This document shows, piece after piece, positions 53,240 to 62,078 of a stretch of DNA of 64,000 nt. The stretch spans positions 1,240,001-1,304,000 of the forward strand of contig NZ_LR699553.1 of NCBI RefSeq assembly GCF_902459535.1, written 5' to 3'. The position numbers and the translations under genes are program-made. This DNA is from Paraburkholderia dioscoreae. Lineage in GTDB: Bacteria; Pseudomonadota; Gammaproteobacteria; Burkholderiales; Burkholderiaceae. Below the pieces are notes generated by a model. The model was not told the origin of the DNA, ran no database searches, and saw only the letters and a list, made by a program, of their open reading frames with translations. Every line of letters starts with the position of its first letter. Position 1 is the stretch's first letter.

Positions 53240-53710
53240 TCACACGCGATGATAGGGGTGATTTTGCGTGATGGTCCACGCGCGGTAAAGCTGTTCGGCA
53301 AGCAGCACGCGGACCATCGCATGCGGCAACGTCAGGCTCGATACACGCAGCAACATATCGGCGCGCGCTTTCAGATCGGGGTCGAGCCCGTCGGCGCCGC
53401 CGATCAGAAACGCCACGTCGCGGCCATCCTGCTGCCAGCCAGGCAGGGCGCCGGCAAGCTGCATGGTGGTCCAGTCCTTACCGCGTTCGTCGAGCGCGAC
53501 AATGCGAGCGTTCTTCGGCAACGCGGCTTCGATCTTGACACGCTCGGCGGCCATCACGCTTTCAGCCGGCCGTCCCGACGAACGCTGCTCGGGTTTGATT
53601 TCGCGCAGCTCGATGCGCAGCTCGGGCGGCATGCGTTTCGCGTATTCGTCGAAGCCGGTGGCGATCCAGTCCGGCATTTTGTGGCCGACGGCGAGGATAT
53701 GCAGTTTCAT
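53240..53710 (-). CDS. rlmH: 23S rRNA (pseudouridine1915-N3)-methyltransferase RlmH
   Basis: A 156-residue SPOUT methyltransferase that modifies helix 69 of 23S rRNA in whole ribosomes. The sequence shows [13 protein letters not shown] at the start, L-D-E-R-G-K in the middle, [28 protein letters not shown] and the C-terminal N-H-P-Y-H. All are standard for the E. coli ybeA/RlmH type. It lies 46 bp after rsfS, the usual partner. Confidence 0.98.
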   Translation of the reverse strand: MKLHILAVGHKMPDWIATGFDEYAKRMPPELRIELREIKPEQRSSGRPAESVMAAERVKIEAALPKNARIVALDERGKDWTTMQLAGALPGWQQDGRDVAFLIGGADGLDPDLKARADMLLRVSSLTLPHAMVRVLLAEQLYRAWTITQNHPYHRV

Positions 53711-53756
53711 TGCGGAAGAAATCGCAGACTATGACGGTAAGCCGGTCAAAGCCCGC

Positions 53757-54212
53757 TCACTTGCGGCGGGCGGGCGCCTTGCGCGCGGGTTTCTTCACGG
53801 CCGGCGCCGCTTCTTCGTCCTCGTCTTCGTCGGGCTCGCTCGAACGCGCTCCGCCGAACGGGTCCGGCGTGGACAGCTTGATGCGCACCGGCTTGTCGCC
53901 CCAGATTTCTTCGAGGTTGTAGTACTGGCGCAGGGCCGGCTGCAGGATGTGCACGATCGCGTCGCCGCAATCCACCAGCACCCATTCGCCGATGTCCTCG
54001 CCTTCGGTACTGATGATCTCGCCGCCGTTTTCCTTGACGCTTTCACGCACGCTCGAAGCGAGCGCCTTGGTTTGCCGGTTCGAGGTGCCGCTCGCGACGA
54101 TCACGCGATCGAACAGCGCGGTCAGGTGGCTGGTGTTGAATACCTTGATGTCTTGCGCTTTGACGTCTTCGAGAGCGTCGACGATCACGCGTTGCAGTTT
54201 GCGAATATCCAT
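53757..54212 (-). CDS. rsfS: Ribosomal silencing factor RsfS
   Basis: A 151-residue protein. Residues 1-115 are the RsfS core: M-D-I-R-K-L-Q-R-V-I-V-D-A-L-E-D-V-K-A-Q-D, F-D-R-V-I-V-A-S-G-T-S-N-R-Q and W-V-L-V-D-C-G-D-A-I-V-H-I. It binds L14 and blocks subunit joining in starvation. The C-terminus carries an extra acidic run (P-D-E-D-E-D-E-E) followed by a basic Lys/Arg tail, longer than in the minimal family. It begins four bases after the nadD stop. Confidence 0.97.
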   Translation of the reverse strand: MDIRKLQRVIVDALEDVKAQDIKVFNTSHLTALFDRVIVASGTSNRQTKALASSVRESVKENGGEIISTEGEDIGEWVLVDCGDAIVHILQPALRQYYNLEEIWGDKPVRIKLSTPDPFGGARSSEPDEDEDEEAAPAVKKPARKAPARRK

Positions 54213-54216
54213 GAGG

Positions 54217-54933
54217 TTACCGGTGGTACAGATGATGTTGAAGAATATAGTCCCACACCGCAGTGGGGACATGGCTCGCCGCCTGGTCTTGCTGTTCGCC
54301 GCCCGCGAGGGCGAGCCGCCGGTTCACCTGCTCGCGCAGATGCGCGCGAATGTCGGTGGCCGAAACGTTGAACGCAAGCGTCGTATCGATCAGCAAGTGG
54401 CCGCAGGGCGTGGCTTGCAGAACGTCGGCGCGGGCACGGCGCGCGTCGATTTCTTGAACGACCGCCGGCGGAATCGACGTGAGGTCGAAGCCGGGCCGGG
54501 TGGCCGCGCAGATATGGGCAAACTCGAACAGGCGCCGCCAGTCGCGCCAGGTGTCGAGGTGTACCAGTTGATCCGCGCCGATCAGGAGCGCAATGGATGC
54601 GTCCTCACCTTCGCGTTCACGCCAGCGTTGCAGCGTGTCGATCGTGTAAGTCGGGCCTTCGTGCTCGATCTCGTCGGTCGCGACACGCACGGTCGTGCCC
54701 GGCAGCACCAGTTCGCTCGCCGCCGCGCGTGTCATGGCGAGCCGGTGCACGGCCGGCGACACATCCGATTTCTGCCAGGGCTGGCCGGCCGGCAACAGTA
54801 CGAGCTCGGTCAGTTGCAGCACGTGCGCGAAACGCCGCGCGAGCGCGAGGTGGCCGTCGTGGATCGGATCGAAGGTGCCGCCGAGCAGTCCGATCCGGCG
54901 AGGCAGGGCAACAGGATGAGCGTTCGGCTTCAG
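54217..54933 (-). CDS. nadD: Nicotinate-nucleotide adenylyltransferase NadD, probable CTG start
   Basis: A 238-residue enzyme that makes deamido-NAD from NaMN and ATP. The N-terminal [16 protein letters not shown] carries the catalytic (H/T)xGH-type element, and I-G-A-D-Q-L and F-N-V-S-A-T-D-I-R are further family motifs. The first ATG/GTG/TTG in frame is a GTG at 54822, which would remove the catalytic motif. Upstream, CTG at 54933 follows AAAGGA with a seven-base gap and gives [15 protein letters not shown]. No ATG, GTG or TTG exists in frame between this and the hemF coding end. Confidence 0.93.
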   Translation of the reverse strand: MKPNAHPVALPRRIGLLGGTFDPIHDGHLALARRFAHVLQLTELVLLPAGQPWQKSDVSPAVHRLAMTRAAASELVLPGTTVRVATDEIEHEGPTYTIDTLQRWREREGEDASIALLIGADQLVHLDTWRDWRRLFEFAHICAATRPGFDLTSIPPAVVQEIDARRARADVLQATPCGHLLIDTTLAFNVSATDIRAHLREQVNRRLALAGGEQQDQAASHVPTAVWDYILQHHLYHR

Positions 54934-54948
54934 GTGAAGATCCTTTGT
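54934..54948 (-). promoter_or_regulatory. Ribosome binding site deciding the nadD CTG start
   Basis: On the minus strand AAAGGA (54941-54946) precedes the CTG codon at 54933 by seven bases, an ideal Shine-Dalgarno distance. It is the only such site near the required N-terminus. Confidence 0.6.
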
Positions 54949-54982
54949 CGTGACGACTGGAGCGAGGTGCGGGCGCAGCCCG

Positions 54983-55906
54983 TCACACCCACTCGCGCGG
55001 CACGAGAAAATCGCTATAAAGACGCGCTTCCGGCGTGCCCGGTTCGGGCTGCCAGTTGTAGCGCCAGTTCACCACAGGCGGCATGGACATCAGGATTGAC
55101 TCGGTGCGTCCGCCGCTTTGCAGCCCGAACAGTGTGCCACGGTCGAAGACCAGATTGAACTCGACGTAGCGTCCGCGCCGGTAAGCCTGGAAATCGCGCT
55201 CGGCCTGACCGTACGGAATGTTGCGGCGCTTTTCGATGATCGGCAGGTAGGCCTTGAGGAACGCGTCGCCCACGCTCCTGAGCATCGCGAACGATTGATC
55301 GAAGCCCGGTGCCGAAAAATCGTCGAAGAAAATCCCGCCAATGCCGCGCGGCTCGTTGCGGTGCTTGAGGAAGAAATACTCGTCGCACCAGCGCTTGAAA
55401 CTCGGGTACAGGTCCGCGCCATAAGGCTGCAGCGCGTCGCGGCAGGTGCGATGAAAATGCTGCGCGTCTTCCTCGTAACCGTAGAACGGCGTCAGATCCA
55501 TGCCGCCGCCGAACCAGAATACGGGCTCTTCGCCGGCCTTGGTCGCGATCAGCAGACGCACGTTCATATGCACGGTCGGGCAGTGCGGATTGTGCGGGTG
55601 CAGCACGAGCGACACGCCCATTGCTTCGAACCCGCGGCCGGCCAGTTGCGGACGCGCCGCGCTCGCCGAGGCCGGCAAGGCGTCGCCCGCGACGTCCGAG
55701 AAGCCGATGCCGGCGCGCTCGAAGAAGTTGCCGCCTTCGAGAATCCGCGTGTAGCCGCCGCCGCGCAGCTTTTCGCCGGGCGCGCGCTGCCAGGCGTCGG
55801 TCGCGAACGGCGTGCCGTCGAACGCGCCGAGCGCGTCCGCGATCTGCGTTTGCAGGCCTTGCAGCCAGCTGCGCACGGCTTGTGCGTCGTAGCTCGAATC
55901 GGTCAT
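54983..55906 (-). CDS. hemF: Oxygen-dependent coproporphyrinogen III oxidase
   Basis: A 307-residue haem-biosynthesis enzyme that oxidatively decarboxylates coproporphyrinogen III with O2. Family marks: [65 protein letters not shown] and [16 protein letters not shown]. The ATG at 55906 (M-T-D-S-S-Y-D) matches orthologs; one at 55936 is less likely. It lies in the purD-hemF-nadD run, 49 bp before nadD. Confidence 0.98.
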   Translation of the reverse strand: MTDSSYDAQAVRSWLQGLQTQIADALGAFDGTPFATDAWQRAPGEKLRGGGYTRILEGGNFFERAGIGFSDVAGDALPASASAARPQLAGRGFEAMGVSLVLHPHNPHCPTVHMNVRLLIATKAGEEPVFWFGGGMDLTPFYGYEEDAQHFHRTCRDALQPYGADLYPSFKRWCDEYFFLKHRNEPRGIGGIFFDDFSAPGFDQSFAMLRSVGDAFLKAYLPIIEKRRNIPYGQAERDFQAYRRGRYVEFNLVFDRGTLFGLQSGGRTESILMSMPPVVNWRYNWQPEPGTPEARLYSDFLVPREWV

Positions 55907-56157
55907 GAATGCAGATGCTGAGGGCGGCACGCTCATCGTGCCGCGGGTTCGTCGTGAGGGCGATGGCCGGGCCCGCGTCAGGTTGCAACCTGCGAAGGCG
56001 CGGCCTTGCGGTTTTACGCGCCGGGCGGGACGCTCCCGGCTCCGCTCAGCCACATTGGCCCGGATTGGCCCACATAGTGCGGTGGGCGCCGGTATCGCCG
56101 CGAAAACCCGCAGTGTAGCGCCGTTGGCGCCGCACGCGGGTGAGTGGGGTGATGGGC

Positions 56158-57456
56158 TTAGTGCTTGCCTTCGGTCCTGGCGTCGTGCTTGCGGTTCAAC
56201 GCACGGTAGCCGATGTCGCGCCGATACTGCATGCCGTCGAACGAGATCTGGTTGATCGTTTCGTACGCGACCGACTGCGCGCTGCGCACTGAATCCGCCA
56301 GACCAACCACGCACAGCACGCGGCCGCCCGAGGTGGTCAGCTTGCCGTCCGTCAACGTGGTGCCGGCGTGAAACGTGACCGAATCCGCGGTTTCAGCCGG
56401 AATATCGCTGATGCGGTCGCCCTTGCGCGGCGTGTCCGGATAGTTGTAGGCGGCGAGCACCACGCCGAGCGCGGTGCGGCGGTCCCATTCCAGTTCGACC
56501 GTATCCAGCGTACCGGCAATCGCCTGCTCGACCACCTTCGAATAGTCGCCCTTCAGACGCGCCATGATCGGCTGCGTTTCGGGGTCGCCCATGCGGCAGT
56601 TGAATTCGAGCGTTTTCGGGTTGCCTTGCGCGTCGATCATCAGACCGGCGTACAGGAAGCCGGTGTAGCGGATGCCTTCCTTCTCCATGCCACGCACTGT
56701 AGGCAGGATGATTTCGCGCATCACGCGGGCGTGCAGTTGCGGCGTGACGATCGGAGCGGGCGAGTAGGCGCCCATGCCGCCTGTGTTCGGGCCCTGGTCG
56801 CCGTCGAGCAGACGCTTGTGGTCCTGGCTGGAGGCGAGCGGCAGCACATGCTTGCCGTCCACCATCACGATGAAGCTCGCTTCCTCGCCGGCGAGGAATT
56901 CCTCGATCACGACACGCGCGCCGGCGTCGCCGAGCTTGTTGTCCGACAGCATCATGTCGACCGCAGCGTGCGCTTCTTCCAGCGTTTGCGCGACCACCAC
57001 GCCCTTGCCGGCGGCGAGGCCGTCAGCCTTGATGACGATCGGCGCGCCCTTGGCGTCGAGATACGCGTGCGCGGCGGCGACGTCGGCGAAGGTTTCGTAT
57101 TCGGCGGTCGGAATCGCGTGGCGTTTCATGAATGCCTTGGCGAAGTCTTTCGAGCTTTCGAGCTGGGCAGCTTCTCTAGTCGGCCCGAAAATCTTCAGAC
57201 CGCGCGAGCGGAACAGGTTGACGATGCCGGCCGCGAGCGGCGCTTCCGGCCCGACCAGCGTGAAGGCGATCTGCTCCTGTTCGACGAAATCGGCGAGCGC
57301 GGCCGGATCCGTGATGTCGATGTTGCGCAGACGCTCGTCCTGGGCGGTGCCGCCGTTGCCAGGAGCCACGTAGACGAGCTGGACCCGCGGCGATTGCGCG
57401 AGCTTCCATGCGAGCGCATGTTCGCGACCGCCGGAACCGACGACGAGTAACTTCAT
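56158..57456 (-). CDS. purD: Phosphoribosylamine-glycine ligase PurD
   Basis: A 432-residue ATP-grasp enzyme, GAR synthetase of purine synthesis. It starts [16 protein letters not shown], with [11 protein letters not shown], the ATP-binding [34 protein letters not shown] and [18 protein letters not shown] lies about six bases upstream. It makes the substrate of purT (11.5 kb). Confidence 0.98.
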   Translation of the reverse strand: MKLLVVGSGGREHALAWKLAQSPRVQLVYVAPGNGGTAQDERLRNIDITDPAALADFVEQEQIAFTLVGPEAPLAAGIVNLFRSRGLKIFGPTREAAQLESSKDFAKAFMKRHAIPTAEYETFADVAAAHAYLDAKGAPIVIKADGLAAGKGVVVAQTLEEAHAAVDMMLSDNKLGDAGARVVIEEFLAGEEASFIVMVDGKHVLPLASSQDHKRLLDGDQGPNTGGMGAYSPAPIVTPQLHARVMREIILPTVRGMEKEGIRYTGFLYAGLMIDAQGNPKTLEFNCRMGDPETQPIMARLKGDYSKVVEQAIAGTLDTVELEWDRRTALGVVLAAYNYPDTPRKGDRISDIPAETADSVTFHAGTTLTDGKLTTSGGRVLCVVGLADSVRSAQSVAYETINQISFDGMQYRRDIGYRALNRKHDARTEGKH

Positions 57457-57717
57457 GTGAATCCCCGAGACTTAAAAACCATAAACGGCTGACGCAGCAC
57501 GCTCAGCCGTGGAATGACAACAAGGTTTGCAGCGAGCCCGCAGCAGCCGCTGGCGGCGCGCAGGGCACAGTGCAAACGCGGGTGGAAGCGCGGTGCCCGA
57601 TCACACTCAAGCCACACCCACGCCACACTTACGCGCTATCCGCAACGACGCGAGGGCCGGCCGGCGGCGTGGCGCGGTTCGACGGGAACCGCCGCACTAC
57701 GCGCCGCCGGGGCACGC

Positions 57718-58446
57718 TCATTCGTCGGCGATCGCGGCGTTTGTATAGACTTCCTGCACGTCGTCCAGATTCTCCAGCGCGTCGAGCAGCTTCTGCATTT
57801 TTACGGCGTCCTCGCCGGTGAACTCGACTTCCGTTTGAGGTTTCATCGTCACCTCGGCGAGTTCGGCCTTGAAGCCCGCGGCTTCCAGCGCCGATTTCAC
57901 CTTCGGGAAGTCGTTCGGCGGGCACAGCACCTCGATACTGCCGTCGTCATTCGTGACGACGTCGTCGGCGCCGGCTTCGAGCGCGGCTTCCATCAGCTTG
58001 TCTTCCGGCGTGCCGGGCGCGAACAGGAACTGGCCGACGTGATCGAACATGAACGCCACCGAGCCGTCCGTGCCCATGTTGCCGCCGTTCTTCGAGAACG
58101 CATGACGCACTTCCGCCACCGTACGCGTGCGGTTGTCGGTCATGGTGTCCACGATTACCGCCGCGCCGCCGATGCCGTAGCCTTCATAGCGGATTTCTTC
58201 GTAGCTTGCGCCGTCCACGCCGCCCACGCCACGCTGGATCGCGCGGTTGACGTTATCTTTGGGCATGTTGGCGTCGTACGCCTTTTCGACGGCGAGCCGC
58301 AGACGCGGGTTCGAGTCGATATCGCCGCCGCCCATGCGCGCCGCGACCTGAATTTCCTTGATGAGCCGCGTCCAGACCTTGCCGCGCTTGGCGTCGGCCG
58401 CTGCTTTCTTATGCTTGATGTTGGCCCATTTCGAATGACCCGCCAT
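57718..58446 (-). CDS. yebC: YebC/PmpR-family protein
   Basis: A 242-residue protein starting [14 protein letters not shown], with the family's [25 protein letters not shown] and N-G-G-N-M-G. Members were described as DNA-binding regulators and more recently as translation factors, so the role is open. GGAGAAAGGT directly precedes the ATG at 58446. It heads the housekeeping block and is separated from upp by 356 bp. Confidence 0.96.
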   Translation of the reverse strand: MAGHSKWANIKHKKAAADAKRGKVWTRLIKEIQVAARMGGGDIDSNPRLRLAVEKAYDANMPKDNVNRAIQRGVGGVDGASYEEIRYEGYGIGGAAVIVDTMTDNRTRTVAEVRHAFSKNGGNMGTDGSVAFMFDHVGQFLFAPGTPEDKLMEAALEAGADDVVTNDDGSIEVLCPPNDFPKVKSALEAAGFKAELAEVTMKPQTEVEFTGEDAVKMQKLLDALENLDDVQEVYTNAAIADE

Positions 58447-58802
58447 ACCTTTCTCCATCGCGCGCGCCAGTGGGGCGCACGCATTGTGCAATTGTCGTTG
58501 CGTTTCCGTGGCGCTCGAGCCTAACCACGCCCGGCCGGCCCGGCTAGCGGGACCGCAGTTCGGCAGCGCGGTTGGGGCGGGCGGTGCGGCGAGGCTCCAC
58601 GCGACAAACGCCGCGCCGGCCTGACAGCCCCGCGAAAGGCGCGGTGCGCCAGGCGGTGGTGCAAGTTGAGCCGCTCTTTGAGCGGATTCGAATTTTATCA
58701 CGCCGCAAGGGGGCGGCAGAGGGCGAGATAGCTGCAAACGACGTGAAAAGTGTGCGGCGGCGGCCTTTGCAGCGTCGCCGTCGCGCGCTTTTCAGGCCGC
58801 TT
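58447..58802. other. Intergenic region yebC / upp
   Basis: 356 bp, both neighbours on the minus strand. It should hold the yebC promoter and the end of the upp transcript. A small perfect hairpin CCGCTC-TTT-GAGCGG lies at 58671-58685. A GC-rich stretch near 58755-58785 may form the upp terminator, but the pairing is imperfect. No gene recognised. Confidence 0.45.
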
Positions 58803-59453
58803 TCAGTTTTTCGTGCCGAACAGGCGGTCGCCGGCGTCGCCGAGACCGGGAACGATGTACGCATGCTCGTTCAGATGCGAATCGAGCGAGGCGACATACA
58901 GCTTGACGTCCGGATGCGCGTTCTGGAACACCTGCACGCCCTCGGGCGCGGCGACCAGCGCGAGGAACAGGATGTTCTCGCCCGCCACGTTGCGGCGCTT
59001 GAGCACGTCGACCGCATGCACGGCGGAGTAGCCGGTCGCGACCATCGGATCGCACAGAATGAACACGCGATCTTCGAGGTCCGGCAGGCGCACGAGATAT
59101 TCGACCGGGCGATGGTCCTCCGCGCGATACACGCCGATGTGGCCCACCCGCGCCGACGGCACCAGCTCCAGCAGTCCGTCCGACATGCCGATGCCGGCCC
59201 GCAGCACTGGCACGATCGCCAGCTTCTTGCCGGCGATCACCGGCGCGTCGATCTCGACGAGCGGCGTGGTCAGGCGGCGCGTGGTCATGGGCAGATTGCG
59301 GGTGATTTCGTAGCCCATCAGCAGCGTGATTTCACGCAGCAGTTCGCGGAACGTGCGGGTCGAGGTATCCCGGTCGCGCATGTGCGATAGCTTGTGCTGG
59401 ATCAGCGGGTGATCGAGGATGAAGAGATTGGGAAAACGGCTGTCCTGAGTCAT
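58803..59453 (-). CDS. upp: Uracil phosphoribosyltransferase
   Basis: A 216-residue pyrimidine-salvage enzyme converting uracil and PRPP to UMP. It shows H-P-L-I-Q-H-K-L-S near the start, P-V-L-R-A-G-I-G-M and the PRPP loop [11 protein letters not shown]. The C-terminus has [14 protein letters not shown]. Length is normal. It is divergent from the SDR gene across 288 bp. Confidence 0.98.
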   Translation of the reverse strand: MTQDSRFPNLFILDHPLIQHKLSHMRDRDTSTRTFRELLREITLLMGYEITRNLPMTTRRLTTPLVEIDAPVIAGKKLAIVPVLRAGIGMSDGLLELVPSARVGHIGVYRAEDHRPVEYLVRLPDLEDRVFILCDPMVATGYSAVHAVDVLKRRNVAGENILFLALVAAPEGVQVFQNAHPDVKLYVASLDSHLNEHAYIVPGLGDAGDRLFGTKN

Positions 59454-59741
59454 GGCGGGGGGCGCAAGCGGCGGCTAGAGGGATCGGTTCGGCGCACCGC
59501 GCTGCCGCAAAACGGCTGGCTGGCGGACGCGCCACGGCGCAAGTTTACCGAAAGAGTGCGCTCCGAAGATACCGGAGATTGCGGCGGCCCGGCACAGTCC
59601 GGCACCGATTCTTCTAGAATCGGGGAAACTTCGCCACGAGCGCGCGCCGGGCCTGTCGCTTCGCGCGATGCCGCGACGGAACCGCAAACCCGGTACGGCC
59701 GGCGCTTTCTCCCGACGCACAACTTCACGAGGACAACACTG

Positions 59742-60521
59742 ATGGACATGGGAATCGCAGGACGCACCGCGCTGGTCTGCGCGGCCAGCAAGGGACTGGG
59801 GCGCGGCTGCGCGGAAGCGCTCGCCGCCGAAGGCGTCAACCTGACGATCGTCGCGCGCACCGCTGAAACGCTGGAGGCGGCCGCCGCGGAGATTCGCAAG
59901 CAAAGCGGCGTGGAAGTGAAAACGGTGGCATGCGACATCACCACGCCCGAAGGCCGCGCCGCGGCGCTCGCGGCCTGTCCGCAGCCGGATATTCTGGTCA
60001 ACAACGCGGGCGGACCGCCGCCCGGCGACTTCCGCAATTTCACGCATGAAGACTGGATCCGCGCGCTGGAAAGCAACATGCTCACGCCGATCGAGCTGAT
60101 TCGCGCGACCATCGACTCGATGAGCGCGCGCGGCTATGGGCGTATCGTCAACATCACGAGTTCGGCGGTGAAAGCGCCGATCGACGTACTCGGTTTGTCG
60201 AACGGCGCGCGTTCGGGGCTGACCGGCTTTGTCGCGGGCCTCGCGCGCAAGGTCGCGCCCACCGGCGTGACCATCAACAACCTGCTGCCGGGGCTGTTCG
60301 ACACCGACCGCATCGCGGTCACCTTCGCGGCGCAGGCAAAGTCGCAAAACATTTCCGTCGACGACGCCCGCCAGCAGCGCATGAAAACGATCCCCGCTGG
60401 CCGCTTCGGCAACCGTGACGAATTCGGCCGTGCCTGCGCGTTCCTGTGCAGTGTGCATGCCGGCTACATCACAGGGCAGAACTGGCTGATCGACGGCGGC
60501 GCTTATCCGGGCACGTTCTGA
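59742..60521 (+). CDS. SDR-family oxidoreductase lacking the YxxxK pair
   Basis: A 259-residue Rossmann protein with the cofactor loop A-A-S-K-G-L-G-R-G and L-V-N-N-A-G-G-P-P-P. The active-site Ser is kept (I-T-S-S, about 140-141), but the position of the catalytic Tyr and Lys reads L-S-N-G-A-R-S-G-L, with S153 and R157 instead of Y and K. The C-terminal G-Q-N-W-L-I-D-G-G-A-Y-P-G is usual. CGAGGA lies eight bases before the ATG. Probably an NAD(P)-binding protein of altered or lost reductase activity. Confidence 0.87.
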   Translation: MDMGIAGRTALVCAASKGLGRGCAEALAAEGVNLTIVARTAETLEAAAAEIRKQSGVEVKTVACDITTPEGRAAALAACPQPDILVNNAGGPPPGDFRNFTHEDWIRALESNMLTPIELIRATIDSMSARGYGRIVNITSSAVKAPIDVLGLSNGARSGLTGFVAGLARKVAPTGVTINNLLPGLFDTDRIAVTFAAQAKSQNISVDDARQQRMKTIPAGRFGNRDEFGRACAFLCSVHAGYITGQNWLIDGGAYPGTF

Positions 60522-60590
60522 ACGGCAGGTGTCGCAGCTTCCTCATCACAACAACAACGACAATCACAACGGTTTCAGGAGTCTTACGTC

Positions 60591-60980
60591 ATGACCACCC
60601 GTATTGCGCTGATCGCGCACGATCATAAAAAGGATGACATCGTCAAACTGGCCGGCGAATACGTCGACACGCTCAAGCGTTGCGATATCGTGGCGACCGG
60701 CACGACCGGCGGGCGCATTGCCGACGCGCACGGCCTCGCCGTCGAGCGGATGTTGTCCGGCCCGCATGGCGGCGACCTGCAGATCGGCGCGCAACTTGCG
60801 GAAGGGCGCGTGGACATGGTGATCTTCCTGCGCGACCCGATGACGCCGCAGCCGCATGAACCGGACATCAACGCACTGGTGCGCGCGTGCGACGTGCACA
60901 ACATTCCGTGCGCCACCAACATCTCGACAGCGCGAATGGTGCTCGACTCGCTGACCTTACGCCTTACGCAGCAGGTCTGA
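60591..60980 (+). CDS. mgsA: Methylglyoxal synthase
   Basis: A 129-residue enzyme turning dihydroxyacetone phosphate into methylglyoxal and phosphate. Residues matching E. coli H19, D71 and H98 are present: H10 in I-A-H-D-H, D62 in S-G-P-H-G-G-D and H89 in Q-P-H-E-P-D. The phosphate loop is A-T-G-T-T-G-G. CAGGAG lies ten bases upstream. It ends at 129 residues, shorter than the E. coli protein (152) at the C-terminus, as in other short members. Confidence 0.96.
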   Translation: MTTRIALIAHDHKKDDIVKLAGEYVDTLKRCDIVATGTTGGRIADAHGLAVERMLSGPHGGDLQIGAQLAEGRVDMVIFLRDPMTPQPHEPDINALVRACDVHNIPCATNISTARMVLDSLTLRLTQQV

Positions 60981-61027
60981 GATCGCCCTCGCGCCACCAC
61001 CCAACCACACGCAACCAAGGAGACATG

Positions 61028-62002
61028 ATGGTCAAAGCAATCCGATTCGATAAAACCGGCGGCCCGGAGGTCATGAAGTGGGTCGACGTCGAAGTCGGCG
61101 AGCCGGGCGCGGGCGAGATCCGCGTCAGGCAGACGGCGGTCGGGCTGAACTATATCGACGTGTACTTTCGCACGGGGCTCTATCCGTTGCCGTTGCCGGG
61201 CGGTCTCGGTATGGAGGCGGCGGGCGAGGTGACGGCGCTCGGCTCGGGCGTGAGCGGTCTGAAGGTGGGCGATCGCATCGCCTACGTGGCGCGCCCGCCC
61301 GGCGCGTACGCGCAGGAGCGCGTGCTGCAGGCCGCTCAGGTCGTGAAGGTGCCCGACGCCCTCACCGACGGGCAGGCCGCCTCGGTCATGCTGCAAGGCC
61401 TGACCGCGCAATATCTGCTGCGCCGCACGTATCCCGTGAAAGCCGGCGACACGATCCTGATCCAGGCCGCGGCGGGCGGCGTCGGCCTGCTGGTGTGCCA
61501 GTGGGCGAAGGCGCTCGGCGCGACGGTGATCGGCACGGTCGGTTCGGATGAAAAAGCGGAAATCGCCACGGCGCATGGTTGCGACCACGCGATCGTCTAC
61601 ACACGCGAGAACTTCACCAAGCGCGTGCGCGAGATCACCAATGGCGCGGGCGTGCCGGTGGTGTACGACTCGATTGGTAAAGACACGTTTACGGGCTCGC
61701 TCGATTGCCTCGCGCCCCTCGGCATGTTCGTGAGTTTCGGCAATGCGTCGGGGCCGTTACCGCCGATCGATTCGTCGGAATTCGCCGGACGCGGTTCGCT
61801 GTTCTTCACGCGCCCGACGCTGTTTACCTATATCGCCAAACGCAGCGACTACGAGGCGATGTCCACCGAACTGTTCGACGTGCTGGTGTCGGGCAAGGTC
61901 AAGACGAGCATCAATCAGCGTTACGCGCTGGCGGATGTCGGCCGCGCGCACGCGGATCTCGAAGGGCGCCGGACTACCGGGTCGACGATTCTGCTGCCTT
62001 GA
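61028..62002 (+). CDS. NAD(P)H:quinone oxidoreductase (Qor-like, zinc-free MDR)
   Basis: A 324-residue medium-chain dehydrogenase without catalytic or structural zinc Cys sets. It starts M-V-K-A-I-R-F-D-K-T-G-G-P-E-V-M, with V-R-Q-T-A-V-G-L-N-Y-I-D-V-Y, G-M-E-A-A-G-E-V, the nucleotide loop A-A-A-G-G-V-G-L-L-V and V-Y-D-S-I-G. These are Qor features: one-electron reduction of quinones with NADPH. AAGGAG precedes the ATG at 61028 with better spacing than the adjacent ATG at 61025. It follows mgsA by 47 bp, so the two may be co-transcribed. Confidence 0.93.
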   Translation: MVKAIRFDKTGGPEVMKWVDVEVGEPGAGEIRVRQTAVGLNYIDVYFRTGLYPLPLPGGLGMEAAGEVTALGSGVSGLKVGDRIAYVARPPGAYAQERVLQAAQVVKVPDALTDGQAASVMLQGLTAQYLLRRTYPVKAGDTILIQAAAGGVGLLVCQWAKALGATVIGTVGSDEKAEIATAHGCDHAIVYTRENFTKRVREITNGAGVPVVYDSIGKDTFTGSLDCLAPLGMFVSFGNASGPLPPIDSSEFAGRGSLFFTRPTLFTYIAKRSDYEAMSTELFDVLVSGKVKTSINQRYALADVGRAHADLEGRRTTGSTILLP

Positions 62003-62078
62003 GACGCGGTATGCGGCGAGCGTTTCGTTCGAGGCGCTCCCGTCCGCGCGGCGTGAAAACAAGATTCGAACGGCGTGC

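Noticed and set aside
54217..54822. Shorter nadD starting at GTG 54822
   Set aside because: It would remove the G-T-F-D-P-I-H-x-G-H motif required for adenylyl transfer, although that motif is encoded in frame just upstream.
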